64,000 bases of DNA from Callorhinus ursinus (Eukaryota; Chordata; Mammalia; Carnivora; Otariidae), in contig NW_020312827.1 in the NCBI RefSeq assembly GCF_003265705.1, positions 14,504,120-14,568,119 on the forward strand, given 5' to 3'. The translations under genes were made by a program, and so were the position numbers. This document shows positions 22,378 through 38,048 of this stretch, in pieces; position 1 is the first letter of the stretch, and the number at the start of each line of letters is the position of its first letter. The notes under the pieces were generated by a model that ran no database searches, was not told the DNA's origin, and saw only the letters and a program-made list of their open reading frames with translations.

Positions 22378-23674
22378 ACATCATAAATCAGGTGCATTCA
22401 AAAAAGACATTGTGCACTTTGCAGGAAATTGGAACACTTCTACCACAACTGAGATATAGCACAAAGGGTATCTACTATAGGCACAGAACTAGGGGCCCTC
22501 TGTTGGCAAGAGAAAGGCTATTGAGATAGTGGATCCTTTTTACTTTTAGTCCATAGAGAATTAGAAGAGTTTAATGAAACAGAATAAAGCCATTTTACTG
22601 ATAGCCAATTAGAAAGTTTCAGTTTGGATAGCTTCCTTGGCCGATGCATAAAGGTAAATTAAAGGGAGAATCTTCTGCTGTACTCGGATTCTGTTCTAAA
22701 GGGCACTTACAAGATGAAGCAGATGGAGATGGAGTCCGTTAGGGGCTCAGCTTTGTATGACTTGGTAATGGAATCTACCTAAACGGGGCACCAGCACCAT
22801 GTCGGTTACACCCACCTGGCAGATGTTTTTATGGTGGTCAGCAGGGCTATCCACTTTTGGGCTCTGGTCTTGGTGGTTTTCTCAGTGGAGACTTTACTGT
22901 TGATCTAGGTCAGGCTCATGCCTATTACCCAGGACGGAGAAACAAAAACCTCCTGTTTAATTTCGAGAACATTTATTTGTGGTTTGCAGACGGAGTTTGA
23001 GATTTTTTTTTTCTCCCTTCATAAGTGTCTGGGACTGAGTACTATGAATAAAAAATGAAACCTGACTTTCGAATCCTCCGTTTAGGGTTGGGGTGGTGGC
23101 AGTGGTGAGCGCCAGAGCCCTTGGTGGGGGGGGCAATGGTCACGGGGTGGGGGGAATCATGTTCTCTTTCTCCTCCATTCCCAGAGTCAGGGAGTTGGGA
23201 GAGATGGGTGTAAGAGGTGGTATGGAGGGATAGGTAGGTAGGTAGATAGGATTTCAGGGGATTCCGTTTCCCATACTGCCACTAATTTTGGTTCCATGAC
23301 TTCTCGCTGCCATGGAGGGGACTTTGAAGCAGAGTAGAATGGTGGCACAACATAGGATTTGGAGAGTTAACTGCTGCAGTACATAACCCACATCATCACA
23401 GGGAACTTTACCTCCCTCCTTCATTCCTATTTCCCTTCCTTATTCCTTCATTCTTCTCTCCCCCTGTCTTCCTACAGAGTTCTCATCTCAATTACTATCT
23501 CTTATGCAAAGGATCCTAATTTTTTTTTTTTAATTCAGCTACCCAATGTAGAGGTGGTAGTAGTGTTTTCAGTTTAAAAAGAGATGCTCGAAGAGAGTGC
23601 AGATTTGCTCAAGTGTTAGGAATCTGGAAGTCATGGTGGCCTTTGCAGAGTGGCCCCAAATGCTATTTGTATTC

Positions 23675-24138
23675 TTTTTTTTTTTTAAGATTTCTTTATT
23701 TTAGAGAGAGGGAGAGAGGGAGTGAGCAGAGGGAGGGGCAGAGGGAGAGGGAGAGAGAGAATCTTTTTTTTTTAAGGTTTTATTTTTTTAGTATTTTTTA
23801 TTATGTTATATTAATCACCATACATTACATCATTAGTTTTTGATGTAGTGTTCCATGATTCATTGTTTGTGTATAACACCCAGTGCTCCATGCAGTATGT
23901 GCCCTCTTTAATACCCATCACCAGGCTGACCCATCCTCCCACCCCTCTCACCTCTAGAACTCTTCAGTTTGTTTTTTAGAGTCCATCATCTCTCGTGGTT
24001 CATCTGAGAAACAGAATCTTAAGCAGGCTCCACACCCAGCATGGAGTCTGAGGCAGGGCTCGATCCCAGGACCTCAAGATCATGACCTGAGCTGAAATCA
24101 AGGTCAGGCTCAACTGACTGAGCCATCCAGGTGTCCCT
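23675..24138 (-). mobile_element. SINEC split by a young L1
   Basis: The tail side is 23675-23765 and the head side 24013-24138. The target-site duplication of the SINE is CTATTTGTATT (23663-23673 and 24139-24149). The gap is filled by the L1 listed next. Confidence 0.92.
23766..24012 (-). mobile_element. Young L1, 5'-truncated, nested in SINEC
   Basis: Poly-T is followed by ttattatgttatattaatcacc, the arctoid L1 3' end in antisense, ending near agtccatcatctctcgtgg. It is flanked by AGAATCTT (23758-23765 and 24013-24020). Confidence 0.92.
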
Positions 24139-24794
24139 CTATTTGTATTTCTAAAACAATTTTAATACCAGGAAAATGAGTTTCTTATGTGTAAGCATGT
24201 CTGTAAGCCCCCAAAATATCAAATATTTTAGCAGGATAAAGACAAATAGCATAACTTATCGAATTTAATGAGCCTGACAGTCTGTATAGAGATGCTTGGT
24301 ATCAGGTGTGATATTTGACAATTGAACATTGACTCACTTTTATCATATGAGATGAGAAAGCAGTATCCAAATGTTTAAGAAAAACTGATGGGAGAAAAAG
24401 CTTAGAGATGAAAGGATTCTATCCATTGACTTATTTTTTTCTGTCTGCAAATTTGGGGTAATCTATTGTTACCCATTTTAACCATGAACCAACCTGGGTC
24501 AGCTCCCAGATTCTACTGGTTGAGAATATTGCCTTAGACTAAAGGCATTCATTTCTCATATTGGAATTTGAGGCCATATGGGAAGTAGTTATGGTAGATT
24601 TGGTTTAGCATATACATCCTTAAACCCTGGTAGATGTAAATGTATGTTATATTCAGTTAACTTAGCTTCTGGGCTAGATGCTACCCTCTCTACAGCTTAA
24701 GGTGGAAGGATCTGGGTTCTAGTGCTGGTTCTGCCACTCTTATGGTAAAGGAGAGAGTTGAGATGTTGATGGCTCAGTTACCTTCATGCCTTGA

Positions 24795-24907
24795 TAGTCT
24801 TAGATCGCCTGGGTTCCAGTTTGAGCTGTATCACTTACTAGTGACTGATTTTGGTGAGTAGCTGCATTTCTCTGTGACAGTCTCATCCGTAAGGTGGAGA
24901 TGATGAT
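24795..24907 (+). mobile_element. MIR fragment
   Basis: The sense core is visible (cctgggttccagtttgagctg, cactta, then cagtctcatccgtaaggtgg). Confidence 0.6.
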
Positions 24908-24919
24908 AGACTGTCTTCC

Positions 24920-25146
24920 TTTTTTTTTATTTAAAGATTTATTTATTTATTTGAGAGAGAGCGAGAGAAGAGAGAGAGAGAGCAGGGGGTGGGGCAGAGG
25001 GAGAGGGAAAGAGAGAAAGAATCATCAAGCAGACTCCCTGCTGAGCGCAGAGCCCAACACAGGGCTCCAGCCCAGGACCCTGAGATCATGCCCTGAGCCA
25101 AAATCAAGAGCCGGCTGCTTAACCTACTGAACCACCCAGGTGCCCC
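24920..25146 (-). mobile_element. SINEC, full length, long GA-rich body
   Basis: It runs from the tail complement to the head complement gaaccacccaggtgcccc; the GA-rich body is about 70 bp. Confidence 0.92.
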
Positions 25147-25489
25147 AGCCTGTACTTCCTTGATTCATTATGTGGATCCAATAAAATGACCAATGATCCA
25201 ATAAAATGCTAACTCTCAAAAGCATCTTGGAGCATTGCAAAGGTTCCATGAGTGTTCCTGCGTTATGTTCCTATCACGGTTGAAGGGGTTCCCGTTCTGT
25301 GAAGTCACAAAAGACTACAGCTCCAGTCACTTGAGAAGCATCTCTTTCATTTTCCAGATCATCGGGGAGGGTGGCCTGTTGCACAGCCCCTCTTCCTGGG
25401 ACTCTCTTCAACTGTCAATATTCTTATCCCGGGTTTAAAAAAACCTAGGTTGTTTGGGTCAAACCAGAGAAAAGACCAGAGGAAAAAAC

Positions 25490-25700
25490 ATAATTTGGAG
25501 TCATAATACTTGAGTATTATTCTACCAATAGAGTTCTTGTTCTACCAATTTTTTAGTAGACAGTAAATTGGGCAAGTCATTTAACCTTTTTGAGCCTAAG
25601 TTTTCTCCTGGGTAAAATAAAGATCACAGTCAGCACCTGCTTCACAGTTGCTGAGATGATTTAATGAGTTAATAAACGTGAACAAGCTTTATAAACTGTT
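25490..25700 (+). mobile_element. MIR
   Basis: Sense MIR: ttgggcaagtcatttaacct, then gagcctaagttttctcctggg, then tgagatgatttaatgagttaata. Confidence 0.7.
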
Positions 25701-25829
25701 AAGTTCTAAACCAGCATTTCCCGAAGTGTGTTCCATAAGATACAAATTAATCTCCTCAGAAGCTCTGAGGGAAAAAAAAATGGTTTCATGGTTTACAGGA
25801 TGGTGTGTTCTCTCTCATTCTTTCCTAGA

Positions 25830-26290
25830 GAGTGGGTATTGCTGTGTAAGGAAAACTTTAATATTTGGTGGCTTAAACCAATGACAAATATTTATTATCT
25901 CATAGTTTCTGTGGATCAGGAATTTGGGAACAGCTTAGCTGAGTGGTCTGGATCAGGAGTCACTCAGTGGTTGTGGTCAGATGTCAGCTAGGGCTGCTAT
26001 CATCTGATGGCTTGACTGAGGCTGGGAGATCTACTTCTGAGATGATGTGCTCATGTGACTTGCAAACTATTTCTGGTTGTTGGGGGAGAGGCCTCATTTC
26101 CTGCCAATATGACCCTCTCCACAGGCTGTTTGAATGTCCTCCCAACATGGTGGCTGGCTTCTTCCAGAGCAAGCCATTTGAGAGAGAACAAGGCAGAACC
26201 AATGATGCCTTTTATGACCCAACCTCAGAAATCACATATTGTTCCTACAACCACAGTCTTTTCATTAGATGTGAGTTACTAAGTTGAATT
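25830..26290 (-). mobile_element. MLT1-type MaLR LTR
   Basis: Antisense MLT1 of another subfamily: ggtggcttaaaccaatg, atttattatctcatagtttctgtgg, ggcttgactgaggctggg, ggtggctggcttcttccagag, catttgagagagaacaagg. Confidence 0.8.
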
Positions 26291-26384
26291 CATACTTGGG
26301 GTGATGAAGCTGACTTTGGAAGGGAGGAGTAACAAAGAATTTGAGGACATATTTTAAAATCACTGTAAGCATTTCCCCTTCTTA

Positions 26385-26590
26385 TTTATTGAATATACAC
26401 TAAGTTCCAGGTATTCTGCTAAGTGCTTTATAGCCATTATCTCATAAAATCCTCTTTATAGTCCAAAAAAAAAAAACCAGATGACATTATTATCCCTGTT
26501 TTCTGAATGAGGGGACTAAGTCCCACAGAGCCTGAGTAACTTGCACAGAGCTATGTTATAGTTCTATGGCTTAAACTGGGTCTGTCTGTT
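26385..26590 (-). mobile_element. MIR
   Basis: It opens with tattgaatatacactaagttcc, continues ttatctcataaaatcctc, and ends with gcctgagtaacttgcacag. Confidence 0.8.
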
Positions 26591-28089
26591 AATGTTGGAG
26601 CTCTCACCTGTACACTGCTTCTGGTCATCCTGTAGTACAGAAGCCTGGTTGATTTTGTCTAGCTCTGCATTTCCCACTTACCACAGAACAATGATTCACG
26701 GACCTCCATTTACCCTTCCTACTACCCACTACCCAAAATGGTATTTCAGAAAGACAGTGAGTATGATGATGCTTTATATAAAATATGAATATATGGTCTT
26801 GTAATAGATCCCAGTATGCCTACCAGCCCAAGCTGGTTATTCAGATACAAAAAGCATCTATTGAGCCTGTCACCCTTGGGCAGGTGCCATGCTATGTGTA
26901 CATCTGTAGAACATTCACCAAGAAATGACCACACGATAAGCCCAATTTCTTCTGAAACCAGAGACCACGTGATGACTCACTGGCCCACTTCTTCTCCAGA
27001 TTCCCCTTCTATGACAACCCCCTTCCTTTACAGATCCAGTGCCTGAAAACCCAGCCTCCTTGGATAAAGCCAGAAGAACAGGACATCCTTCAGGCTGAGC
27101 AGCAGAAATGTCAGGGAATGGGTGTCTGGTGTGTTTCTGTAGCAGACCTCGTGTCTGTACCGTGTGACTGAAACAGAAGTCAGAATGTAGCCAGCATGGC
27201 AGGGATGGCGTGCTGGGGGATGAGGGGCCCAGCCAGTGCATGGGAAAAGCCACTGGTGGACAGTGCTCTGTGTCATATTTTGAGTAAACTTTTTTTTTTG
27301 ACTACCTTGTTGCTTTTCCTGCACGTTCTTGAAGAGAAAACAATTTCCAGGAAGGATGCATTCGATGCCTTAGAGGGTCTCATGTTTCTGAACACAGCAT
27401 GCCTGGCTTCTTCCTGAGGCAATTTTACATTCTGAGGAAAGTTTTGGAGCTTCTGTGTCCTGAATGAGAGGAGAGTGAAGACAGTTTCTTTTGAGTGCCA
27501 CCACAGGCTTTGTTGAATATGTCACTTCCGGCACAAAATGGCAAAGAGGCCCTAGGACTGGGAGAGGGGGTTGAAAGAGGCTGCCGGAGCCCCCTCCCCC
27601 TCATCACATTCTGGAGCCAACTCTCATGGCATCTGTAACCATAGTAACCACAGGCTGCAAGTTTCTCAGGATGCTGATATGCCATTGTACTTACCTTCTT
27701 GTCTTGTTATTTCCCCCTCTATTCTTTCATCCAGGAATGACCTTCCCCGACCCCCTGCCTCCACTTACCCCTGCAAAGAGATGGACTTTCAGAGGGTTTT
27801 CACTTCTGACTGATTCTTCTATTTCCTGAAGCCCCATTTTCACTTCCTGGACCTATAACTGGTTCATTATGAAGCAGACGAAGCCACATGCACATCATTT
27901 CCTCAGCATTTCCACTTTTACTATGAACAATTGCTCGTAAGTCATCTAGTATACATACCGTAGGTGTGATTGTAACTGTGCAGAAGGATGGTGGCTCGTG
28001 GCACTCTGTTTCAAGTAACGCTCCTGTGGTTAGTCTGGTTGAGATCTCGGGAGTATTTGGACGTGTTGTAAAAGAATAGGGAAAGCCAG

Positions 28090-28340
28090 TGAGGTATAGT
28101 GAGGAGAGCACTGGTCTCAGGAGACCCGGGGTTTGGTGCCGGCTGGAGAGTGAAGTGTGCACGGCGCATGAAGGTGGGGCAGTGGGTGCTGGCCATGGTA
28201 TGCAGGGTATAGTAGGTCCTATGAAAGACTTTTGTTGCTTTCTTAGAATAAGGCGAAGGCACTGAATGGTTTGAAGTAGGAGGATGACACAATCAGATTT
28301 GCATTTTAAAGATTATTTCAATCACTCATCAATTAAATGG
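28090..28340 (-). mobile_element. L2 fragment
   Basis: The antisense L2 segment with gaatggtttgaagtaggaggatgacacaatcagattt is visible; the rest is diverged. Confidence 0.55.
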
Positions 28341-29159
28341 TTGATTCAGCAAATGTTTATGGAGGATGCTTCCAATGGGCCAGGCGTGGTGCTGGGTGCC
28401 AGACTCACCTGGGGGACTTTCTGTCTCCTTGTAAGAAACATAGGAATGTTTGAAAAACATCTAGGCAGGAAAAAAGCTCTTCTTGGCATCTTTGTTTTAC
28501 GATAACCAATTCCAAACTTCTGGTTACAAATGGGAGGTGTATCTTAAAACCAGGCTGTGCATTTTCAATTTCTGTTAATTATAATAATCTTTTCCCTGGC
28601 TTTGTTACGTGGCCCTTGATTCTGTCATAATTTACATATCTGTAGTCAATGAATTAATAAACCAAAAACTATGGAGTGCCTGTATTTTGTATTTCAGACG
28701 CCTTTCAGGAGCATTTGGCTATCAGTCTAGCATAATGGGCCTGAGAAAAATTGCCAGCATCCCCCTCATACCCACTGTCACTTTGTGTCTGGAGTGTTGA
28801 GAGGCATTGTGACATTGGGGTATTTCTCCTTTGACTATAATGGAAACCCCTGAGTCTCTGTGGCCTCAGCTCAGAAGGCCTCCCAGAAGCCTGAATTAAT
28901 GAGACGCTATGATGTGCGGGTCCCTTTCTTTGGCGGGGTGAGAACACAGCTTTTATAGGAGCATGAATGCCTGCTGTCAGGCAATAATGTCTGCATTCAG
29001 ACTCAGTTCTAAAGGCAGGCGGAGCCGACAGCCACAGGGGGTGGGATTTGAGAAGCCCTCTAAGTCCTTGTCTATTGCTGAGCCACATCAGTCCTTCCCA
29101 TGACCATCAGATCGCCTGAAATCTATGTTAACTCTTCATCAGCAGCCTTTCATTCATCT

Positions 29160-29345
29160 GCGTGGTTATCCATAAACATTTATTGAGTGAGTGCCCGGAG
29201 AAATGGGGCTAGGCACCAGACACAGAAAGATGGAAAAAGACCTGAGGCTTTATACCCAGAAAAGTCACAGTTTAGCTGCTGAGCCAGGTGCATAATCAAG
29301 TATCGTGATATACCATGATAAAGGTGCTGATAGAGATATGGATTA
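29160..29345 (-). mobile_element. L2 3'-end fragment
   Basis: It reads aacatttattgagtgagtgcc, then ggctaggcaccagacac, then gagccaggtgcataatc, the antisense L2 end. Confidence 0.55.
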
Positions 29346-29740
29346 AAATGTCATCTCCAGAACACATCTTGTTAAAATGCAAATGTCTTTCTTTGGGATA
29401 ACATACAAACTCTCAATTACCCATCCGTGCAGCCAAGTTAATCAAGTTTCTAAGAGAGAGCTGGGCAAGAGGGAATGGAACACAGGACCCAAATTGATGG
29501 GTTGGTGTAAAGTAAGGAAGTGAAAAGTCAGGAGCAGGGAACACTGGCCTTGGGAAGGAGCCACAGAGGGTGCACCTGGAGGACCCTGGAAGTGAAGGCT
29601 GTGTGATGGGGGTGGGGGCATGAAGGTGTCTCAGGGGTAGAAGGCAGAAGGTACCCAGAGGACAGGAAAAGGGCATCAAAGGCAAACTTGTGTAATGTTA
29701 TCCAGTTCACATGAAACTCACTTTAGGAATTGGAAAGACT

Positions 29741-30237
29741 TTTTTTATTTTATTTTATTTTATTATGTTATGTTAGTCACCATACAATACATCATTAGTT
29801 TTTGATGTAGTGATCCATGATTCATCGTTTTCGTATAACACCCAGTGCTCCATGCAGTACGTGCCCTCCTTAATACCCATCACCGGGCTACCCCATCCCC
29901 CTACCCTCCTCCCCTCTAGAACCCTCAGTTTGTTTCTCGGAGTCCACAGTCTCTCATGGTTCATCTCCCTCTCTGATTCCTCCCCCCTTCATTTTTCCCT
30001 TCCTTCTCCTAATGTCCTCCCTGCTATTCCTTACGTTCCACAAATAAGGGAAACCATAGGATAATTGACTTTCTTTGCTTGACTTATTTCACTGAGCATA
30101 ATCTCCTCCAGTCCCATCCATGCTGATGTAAAAGTTGGGTATTCATCCTTTCTGATGGCTGAGTAATATTCCAGTGTATATATGGACCACATCTTCCTTA
30201 TCCATTCATCTGTTGAAGGGCATCTTGGCTCTTCCCA
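29741..30237 (-). mobile_element. Young L1, 5'-truncated, with ORF2 C-terminal remnant
   Basis: Poly-T is followed by ttatgttatgttagtcacc and runs about 500 bp. The minus strand encodes the ORF2p C-terminal remnant YTLEYYSAIRKDEYPTF. Similar sequence flanks it (GAATTGGAAAGACTTTT and GAAATTGGAAGGGACTTTT), which looks like a diverged target-site duplication. Confidence 0.9.
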
Positions 30238-30569
30238 AGAAATTGGAAGGGACTTTTGAGACCTGTAAAGGGAAACACTGGAGTCTACAGAGGTCAAGTG
30301 ACTTGCCTTTGACCAGACAGCAAAGAGGGACAAAGCACATTCTTTGCATCCTTATCTGCTAACCTCCATTATTCAACACTGTGTCTTAAGGTAATACCAA
30401 CAGGTGCTGGGGCCTCTTTTGAAACCCTTCCCCTTCCTTTGGGAAGAATTAATGAAGAGCTATAGCTCTGTAGAGCCTAGAGCATATTAATTCTGAGATT
30501 CCAAACTAAATTTTATAATAGTATGGTGGATGTGAGTGTATATTCAGCCTCCTGGGGAAGACATCCATT

Positions 30570-30680
30570 CATTTGTTCAGTGAATATTTACTGCATGTCT
30601 TCTTTGTGCTCAGCAGTGTTCTAGGCCTGGGGGTGCAGGATTGAACAACACAAAATCCCTGCCCTCCCAAAACATACCTC
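30570..30680 (-). mobile_element. L2 3'-end fragment
   Basis: Antisense L2: gtgctcagcagtgttctaggcctggg and acaaaatccctgccctcc. Confidence 0.7.
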
Positions 30681-30960
30681 CAGGCCAGACCTCTCGGTCT
30701 GTCTTGTAGACACTCAGGTCAACTTCCTCTGCATCGTAGAAATTTTTTTCAGATGCACATTTGACACATGAAGGAGTTTAAGCAATCTTATAATAAGGAT
30801 GGAAATGAGGCCATTCTGGTGTTGCATTGCTCTGCAAAAATGTTTAGTTTGATAAGTTTGTAGGGAATGAGTGTTGATCCTGCTGAAGGCAGCAACATTC
30901 TGTTAGAGAATTCAGTGATGTCGTAGAAGGCCTCAGAGCTGCCTACTTTGTACTGGACTT

Positions 30961-31170
30961 TTTTTTTTTTTTAAGATTTATTTATTTTATTTTAGAGAGT
31001 GAGAGAGAAAGAGAGGTAGAGGGGGGAGAGGCGGAGAGAGAGAAAGAATCTCAAGCAGACTCCCCTCTGAACGCAGAGCCCGACGTGGGGCGCGATCCCA
31101 CAACCCAGAGACTAGACCAGAGCCGAAATCAAGAGTCGGACAGCCAACCGACTAAGCCACCCAAGTGCCC
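30961..31170 (-). mobile_element. SINEC, full length
   Basis: It runs from the poly-T start to the head complement taagccacccaagtgcccc. The short flanking repeat CTGGACTT/CTGAACTT is present. Confidence 0.92.
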
Positions 31171-31839
31171 CTGAACTTCTAAGAAGAATCTTTCTTCACT
31201 AGGACTGTGTGGCCTGTGCCACTGGGAAGGGAGGAGAGTGTGAGTCTCCCCCGTGATGATGACGTGTAAATTATCTCTGAGGAACTGCAAGAGGCCCAAA
31301 TGTTAGGTACTTAAATACTTTGTCTTTCTCATTCTCTCTCTCTGGCAGATGGGAACTTCTTGCTGCTACACATGATTCCCAAAGTGTCTAAATTTACATA
31401 TCTTCTGAATAGGGGGAAATTGGGGCGTCTGCTGGTTATGAACCTGGCAGTCTCTTTGCTGCATCTGGGATGCTGGGGCAGACTGAGGCCAACAGACAGT
31501 AAAGTATGCCAGCCTGGGTCATGAAAGCTTAAGGAGGCAGCAGCCGGTTGGACTGGCTGGGTGTCCACTGAGAACCCTGGGGGTGGGGTGGGGCTGCAGG
31601 AATCTCACCTGGGGTTTGAGACAGGGTTGTGGTGAGGTCACATTGCCATGCCAGTTTTCAGCTGAGTGGCTGGGAGAGAGCTGTACGAGCCATCCTGCTA
31701 GTGGCTTCCAGAAGTTTCTGTTCTGTTTTAAACCAGTTCTGGTGATTGAGGGAACCCTGCCCAGTGGTAGTGAGTGCTGATGAGGGTACCAGTGGCCCTG
31801 CTGCTGGAGATGAGGGGGTGTGTGATGACAAGCTGTGTA

Positions 31840-32040
31840 AGAGCCCACGTTTGTCCCCCAGCTCTGCCACAGCAAGCGGCTGGTCTCAGGGGCTGACCTA
31901 CCTCTCTGTGCCTTAGCGTCCCCATCAGAGATCCAGAAATGATGATAACATGCATCCCCTAGGGTCTGTGGGACTTATATGAGACAGTGGGCACAAAGAA
32001 TAGAATTCAGTGCCTGGCACACAATCATCATAACCGATGA
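31840..32040 (+). mobile_element. MIR
   Basis: Sense MIR: cctctctgtgccttagcgtccccatcag, then aattcagtgcctggcacac. A second, antisense MIR piece follows at about 32058-32140. Confidence 0.65.
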
Positions 32041-32246
32041 TGACAATAGTACTGGTCCCACCCATTTACCAAGGGTTTCTCTGCATCAGGCACAGTGCTC
32101 GGTGCTTAACACACATGATATACATTACTCTTCACTTTGCTTGTTCTTCCAAGTTAATATCCTAAAGGGTAGCCTCATGACCTGGACGCTCACGGCTTCC
32201 AAAGAATCTGCACATAGTGAGGGCTCCAGGGCTCTAATTTTTTTTT

Positions 32247-32574
32247 TTTTTAAGATAACAGCTTTATGGAGATACAATTTACATAACAAAATTTACCCAT
32301 CTAAATGTACAATTCAGTGTGTGTGTGTGTGTGTGTTTTTTTTCCCCCACTATATTCACAGAGCTGTGCTACCATTACCACCATCTGATTTTGGAAGATT
32401 TCGTGACTCCAAAAGGAAACCTCATACCCATTAGCAGTCACTCCCTATCCCCCCCCCCCCGCCGCCCCGCCATTCTCTCCCAGTCCTAGGCAACCACAAT
32501 CTACTTTCTGTCTCCATGGATATGTCTATTTTGGACATTACATATAAATGGAATCATATAACATGTGGCTTTTT
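32247..32574 (-). mobile_element. Old L1, left part, target of the IGF2BP1 retrocopy
   Basis: Antisense L1M-type sequence: agctttatggagatacaatttacataac, gtgctaccattaccaccatctg, ggcaaccacaatctac, ggaatcatataacatgtggc. It continues on the far side of the retrocopy at 34952. It includes a (GT)9 run (32319-32336) and a C-run (32449-32460). Confidence 0.85.
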
Positions 32575-34951
<2,377 letters not shown>

Positions 34952-35040
34952 AACATGTGGCTTTTTGTGACTGGCTTCTTTCACTTAGCATAATGTTCTC
35001 AAGGCTCACTCATTTTGTAGCATCCGTATCTACTTCTGAA
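34952..35040 (-). mobile_element. Old L1, right part
   Basis: It continues the L1 interrupted at 32574 (gtgactggcttctttcacttagcataatg). Confidence 0.85.
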
Positions 35041-35054
35041 TGAAGAAATGGACA

Positions 35055-35205
35055 ACAACGAGACAGGTAGTGTCAGCGCCATTTGGAAGATGAGGAAACC
35101 CAAGCTGAGAAAGTGTATGGAGCCGCTCATGGCTGCCGCCGCTCGAAAGTGCTTGAGCTGGGGCTTGCACCCAGGTCTGTGTGGGTTCCAAGGCCATTTG
35201 CTGGC
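35055..35205 (-). mobile_element. MIR fragment
   Basis: Antisense MIR core: ttggaagatgaggaaacccaagctgag, then gggcttgcacccaggtctg. Confidence 0.6.
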
Positions 35206-35437
35206 CTCTGATCAGGCCTCTGCGTCATGTTGAGCACCACGTCCAGGTAAAGCAGTGTGTCCCTCTAGGTGCGGGTTACCTGGGCCTCAGACCTGGCCCT
35301 TTTCCTGGCCCCTCTTCCTTCATGGTTGAGGGAGTCCCTGCTCACTGGACTCTGATATTCTCCATCTACCTCCTGGAGGAGGATCTGGTTTCATGGCTGC
35401 ATACCCACAGGTGGCTTCTGTGATTTACGTTGGCCAG

Positions 35438-36556
35438 TCTAAGTCTTTTTATTTTTTAATTCTTTGTTTACATTCAATTTAGTTAACATATACTATACTA
35501 TTAGTTTCAGGGGTAGAATTTAGTGATTCATCAGTTGCATATAACACCCAATGCTCATTACATCCAGTGCCCTCCTTAATGCCCATCACCCAGTTATCCC
35601 TTCCCCCACCCATCTCTCCTCTAGCAACTTTGTTTGTTTCCTAGAGTTCAGAGTCTTTTGTGGTTTGCCTCCCTTTCTATTTTCATCTTATTTTATTTTT
35701 CCTCCCTTTCCCCTGTGTTCATCTGTTTTGTTTCTTAAATTCCAGATATGAGTGAAATCATATGGTATTTGTCTTTCTCTGACTGCCTTATTTCGCTTAG
35801 TATAATACCTACTAGTTCCATCCATGTTGTTGCAGATGGCAAGTTTTCATGCTTTTTGATGGCTGAGTAATATTCCATTGTAGACATATACCACATTGTC
35901 TTTATCCATTCATCTGTTGATGGACATCTGGGCTCTTTCCATCATTTGGCTATTGTGGACATCGCTGCTATGAACATTGGGTTGCATGTGCCCCTTCGAA
36001 TCACTATGTTTGTATCTTTTGGATAATTACCTAGTAGTGTAATTCCTGGGTTGTAGGGTAGCTCTATTTTTAACTTTTTGAGGAATCTTCAGACTGTTTT
36101 CCACAGGGGCTGTACCAGTTTTCACTCCCACCAACAGTGTAAGAGGGTTCCCCTTTCTCCACATCTTCACCAACATCTGTTGTTTCTTGGGTTGTTCCTT
36201 TTAGCCATTCTGACTGGTGTGAGGTGGTATCTCACTGAGGTTTTGATTTGTATTTCCCTGATGCCGAGTGATGTTGAGCATTTTTTCATGTGTCTGTTGG
36301 CCATTTGGATGTCTTCTTTGGGGAAGTGTCTGTTCGTGTCTTTTGCCCATTTCTTGACTGGATTTTTTGTTTTTTGGGTGTTGATTTTGATAAGTTCTTT
36401 ATAGATTTTGGATACTAGCCCTTTATCTGATAAGACATTTGCAAATATCTTTTCCCATTCCATACATTGCCTTCCAGTTTTGTTGACTGTTTCCTTTGCT
36501 GTGCAGAAGCTTTTTATCTTTATGAAGTCTAGTTCTTTTGTCCATTTCTCAAGGGT
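35438..36556 (-). mobile_element. L1, 5'-truncated, 1.1 kb, with ORF2 C-terminal remnant
   Basis: Antisense L1 running from the 3' end (gtttagtt-like, ggggtagaatttagtgattc) through the ORF2 C-terminus. On the minus strand the remnant [16 protein letters not shown] is readable, with stops further along. It is the longest young L1 in the window and is not mobile. Confidence 0.93.
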
Positions 36557-38048
36557 TGTGGCGTGAACTGTGAAAGCTGTAGAAATCAAGATGAAGAGAG
36601 AAATATATTTTCTGTGTTCAAAGTCTAGCAGTCCACTCACCCGATGTGAAAGAGGAAATGTCGTTCTTGCCTTATCTTTAATAATAGCTTGTAATTGACC
36701 ACTTCGAGGTGTGAACTGGCTTCCCTCTCCTAACCCCAGGACTTTTCCTGAGACATAAGTTGCAGTGTACATTCCTCAGTTTCTGTGACAGCGTTGGAGG
36801 TGGTGGGCATTGGTGCTTGTGGAAGGGAAGACCCAGCACCAGCTGGCTCTTGGGCAGGCATGTGTGTCCTCATTGCATGTTCATGGGGGACCTACCTAGT
36901 CAATGATGGTGAGTCAGCATATCCTATGGAGTGTTAGATTCTGTAGATTTTCCAAAAACTGCTTCTGTCCTGCTGTTTTCTCACATGCTATTTTAGGGAA
37001 GAGGCCCCATTTGATCATTAAAAATGCAAATCAGATTTCCATCTTGCTTCTACCAAAGAAGGAAAATAACCTTATGTACTGCCTCTAGATTCCTTTAGAA
37101 ACATCATTAAACCTTATTTTGACTTAAAACTAGTGGGCATTGGTCTATGAATTAGTTAATTAGCTGAAAGTACATGAAGACCCCAGGACTTAGGTAATGG
37201 TTACCTGCTTGTTTTGTAGGTTTCTCAAGGAAGTGGCCCATTCCTGGTCTCAGTTAATGTGAGACCCTCAGTGTCAGCCCTGTATGGCGTAGCAGACATG
37301 CCAGGGCCCATCCTTACCCCTGCACTCTTACCCCTTCAGTGCAAAATGGGTGACTTCTGACTGCCATTTCTTGCATCTTCTCCTGTTTTCTTGACATTGC
37401 CTCCTTTGCTGCTTCCATGGAAGGCAGAAAGTGCACATCCCAAGAGCATTCCTCAACCGATGACTGATGAGAGATGATGTATAAATACCCCAGTTCCCTC
37501 AGCCTTGGGTGGGATAACTCAGGAATATGTTTTGCATGGAGTCTTAGTTTCTCCAATGGGAAAAAATTCCATTATCCCCACAGTGAAAATTAGCTTGATA
37601 TTGCACCTTTTATTGGTTATCTTGGCTGCTTTCCAATCTCCTCTCTCTTTTCCACACCCCCCCTCCCCCACCAGTGCTTTCTTTACCTTCCAAATAACTA
37701 CAGTGTTAACGTCCTTATCTTAGGATCAGCTTCTGGGGGAAACCACATTAAGACATATGGTAAAGCTTCACCCTTCCCTTGCTTCTCTGCCTTATTCCGC
37801 ACCCCACTAGCTTTGAGAGGGTTCCGTACGTTGCCCCTCCCCCCCCACAGGCTAGTGGCTCTCAGGGGATACGATTTACAGCTAATCAGCAGCTTTTTCT
37901 GCAAGACATCTTCAGCACAAATCCTGGTGCTGATGAGTAATCCATAAAGCATGAAAAGAGAGGTTAAGGCTTGATGAGACTCATCTCAGCCTCATCAAAC
38001 CATTCTGTTTCCATAATTCTCCTTCTCGGAAGATGGCAAAATGGAGTA

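Noticed and set aside
36167..36772. 201-codon minus-strand frame with EKWTKELDF and HMKKCSTSL motifs
   Set aside because: It is the C-terminal remnant of L1 ORF2 in a truncated L1, not a host gene.
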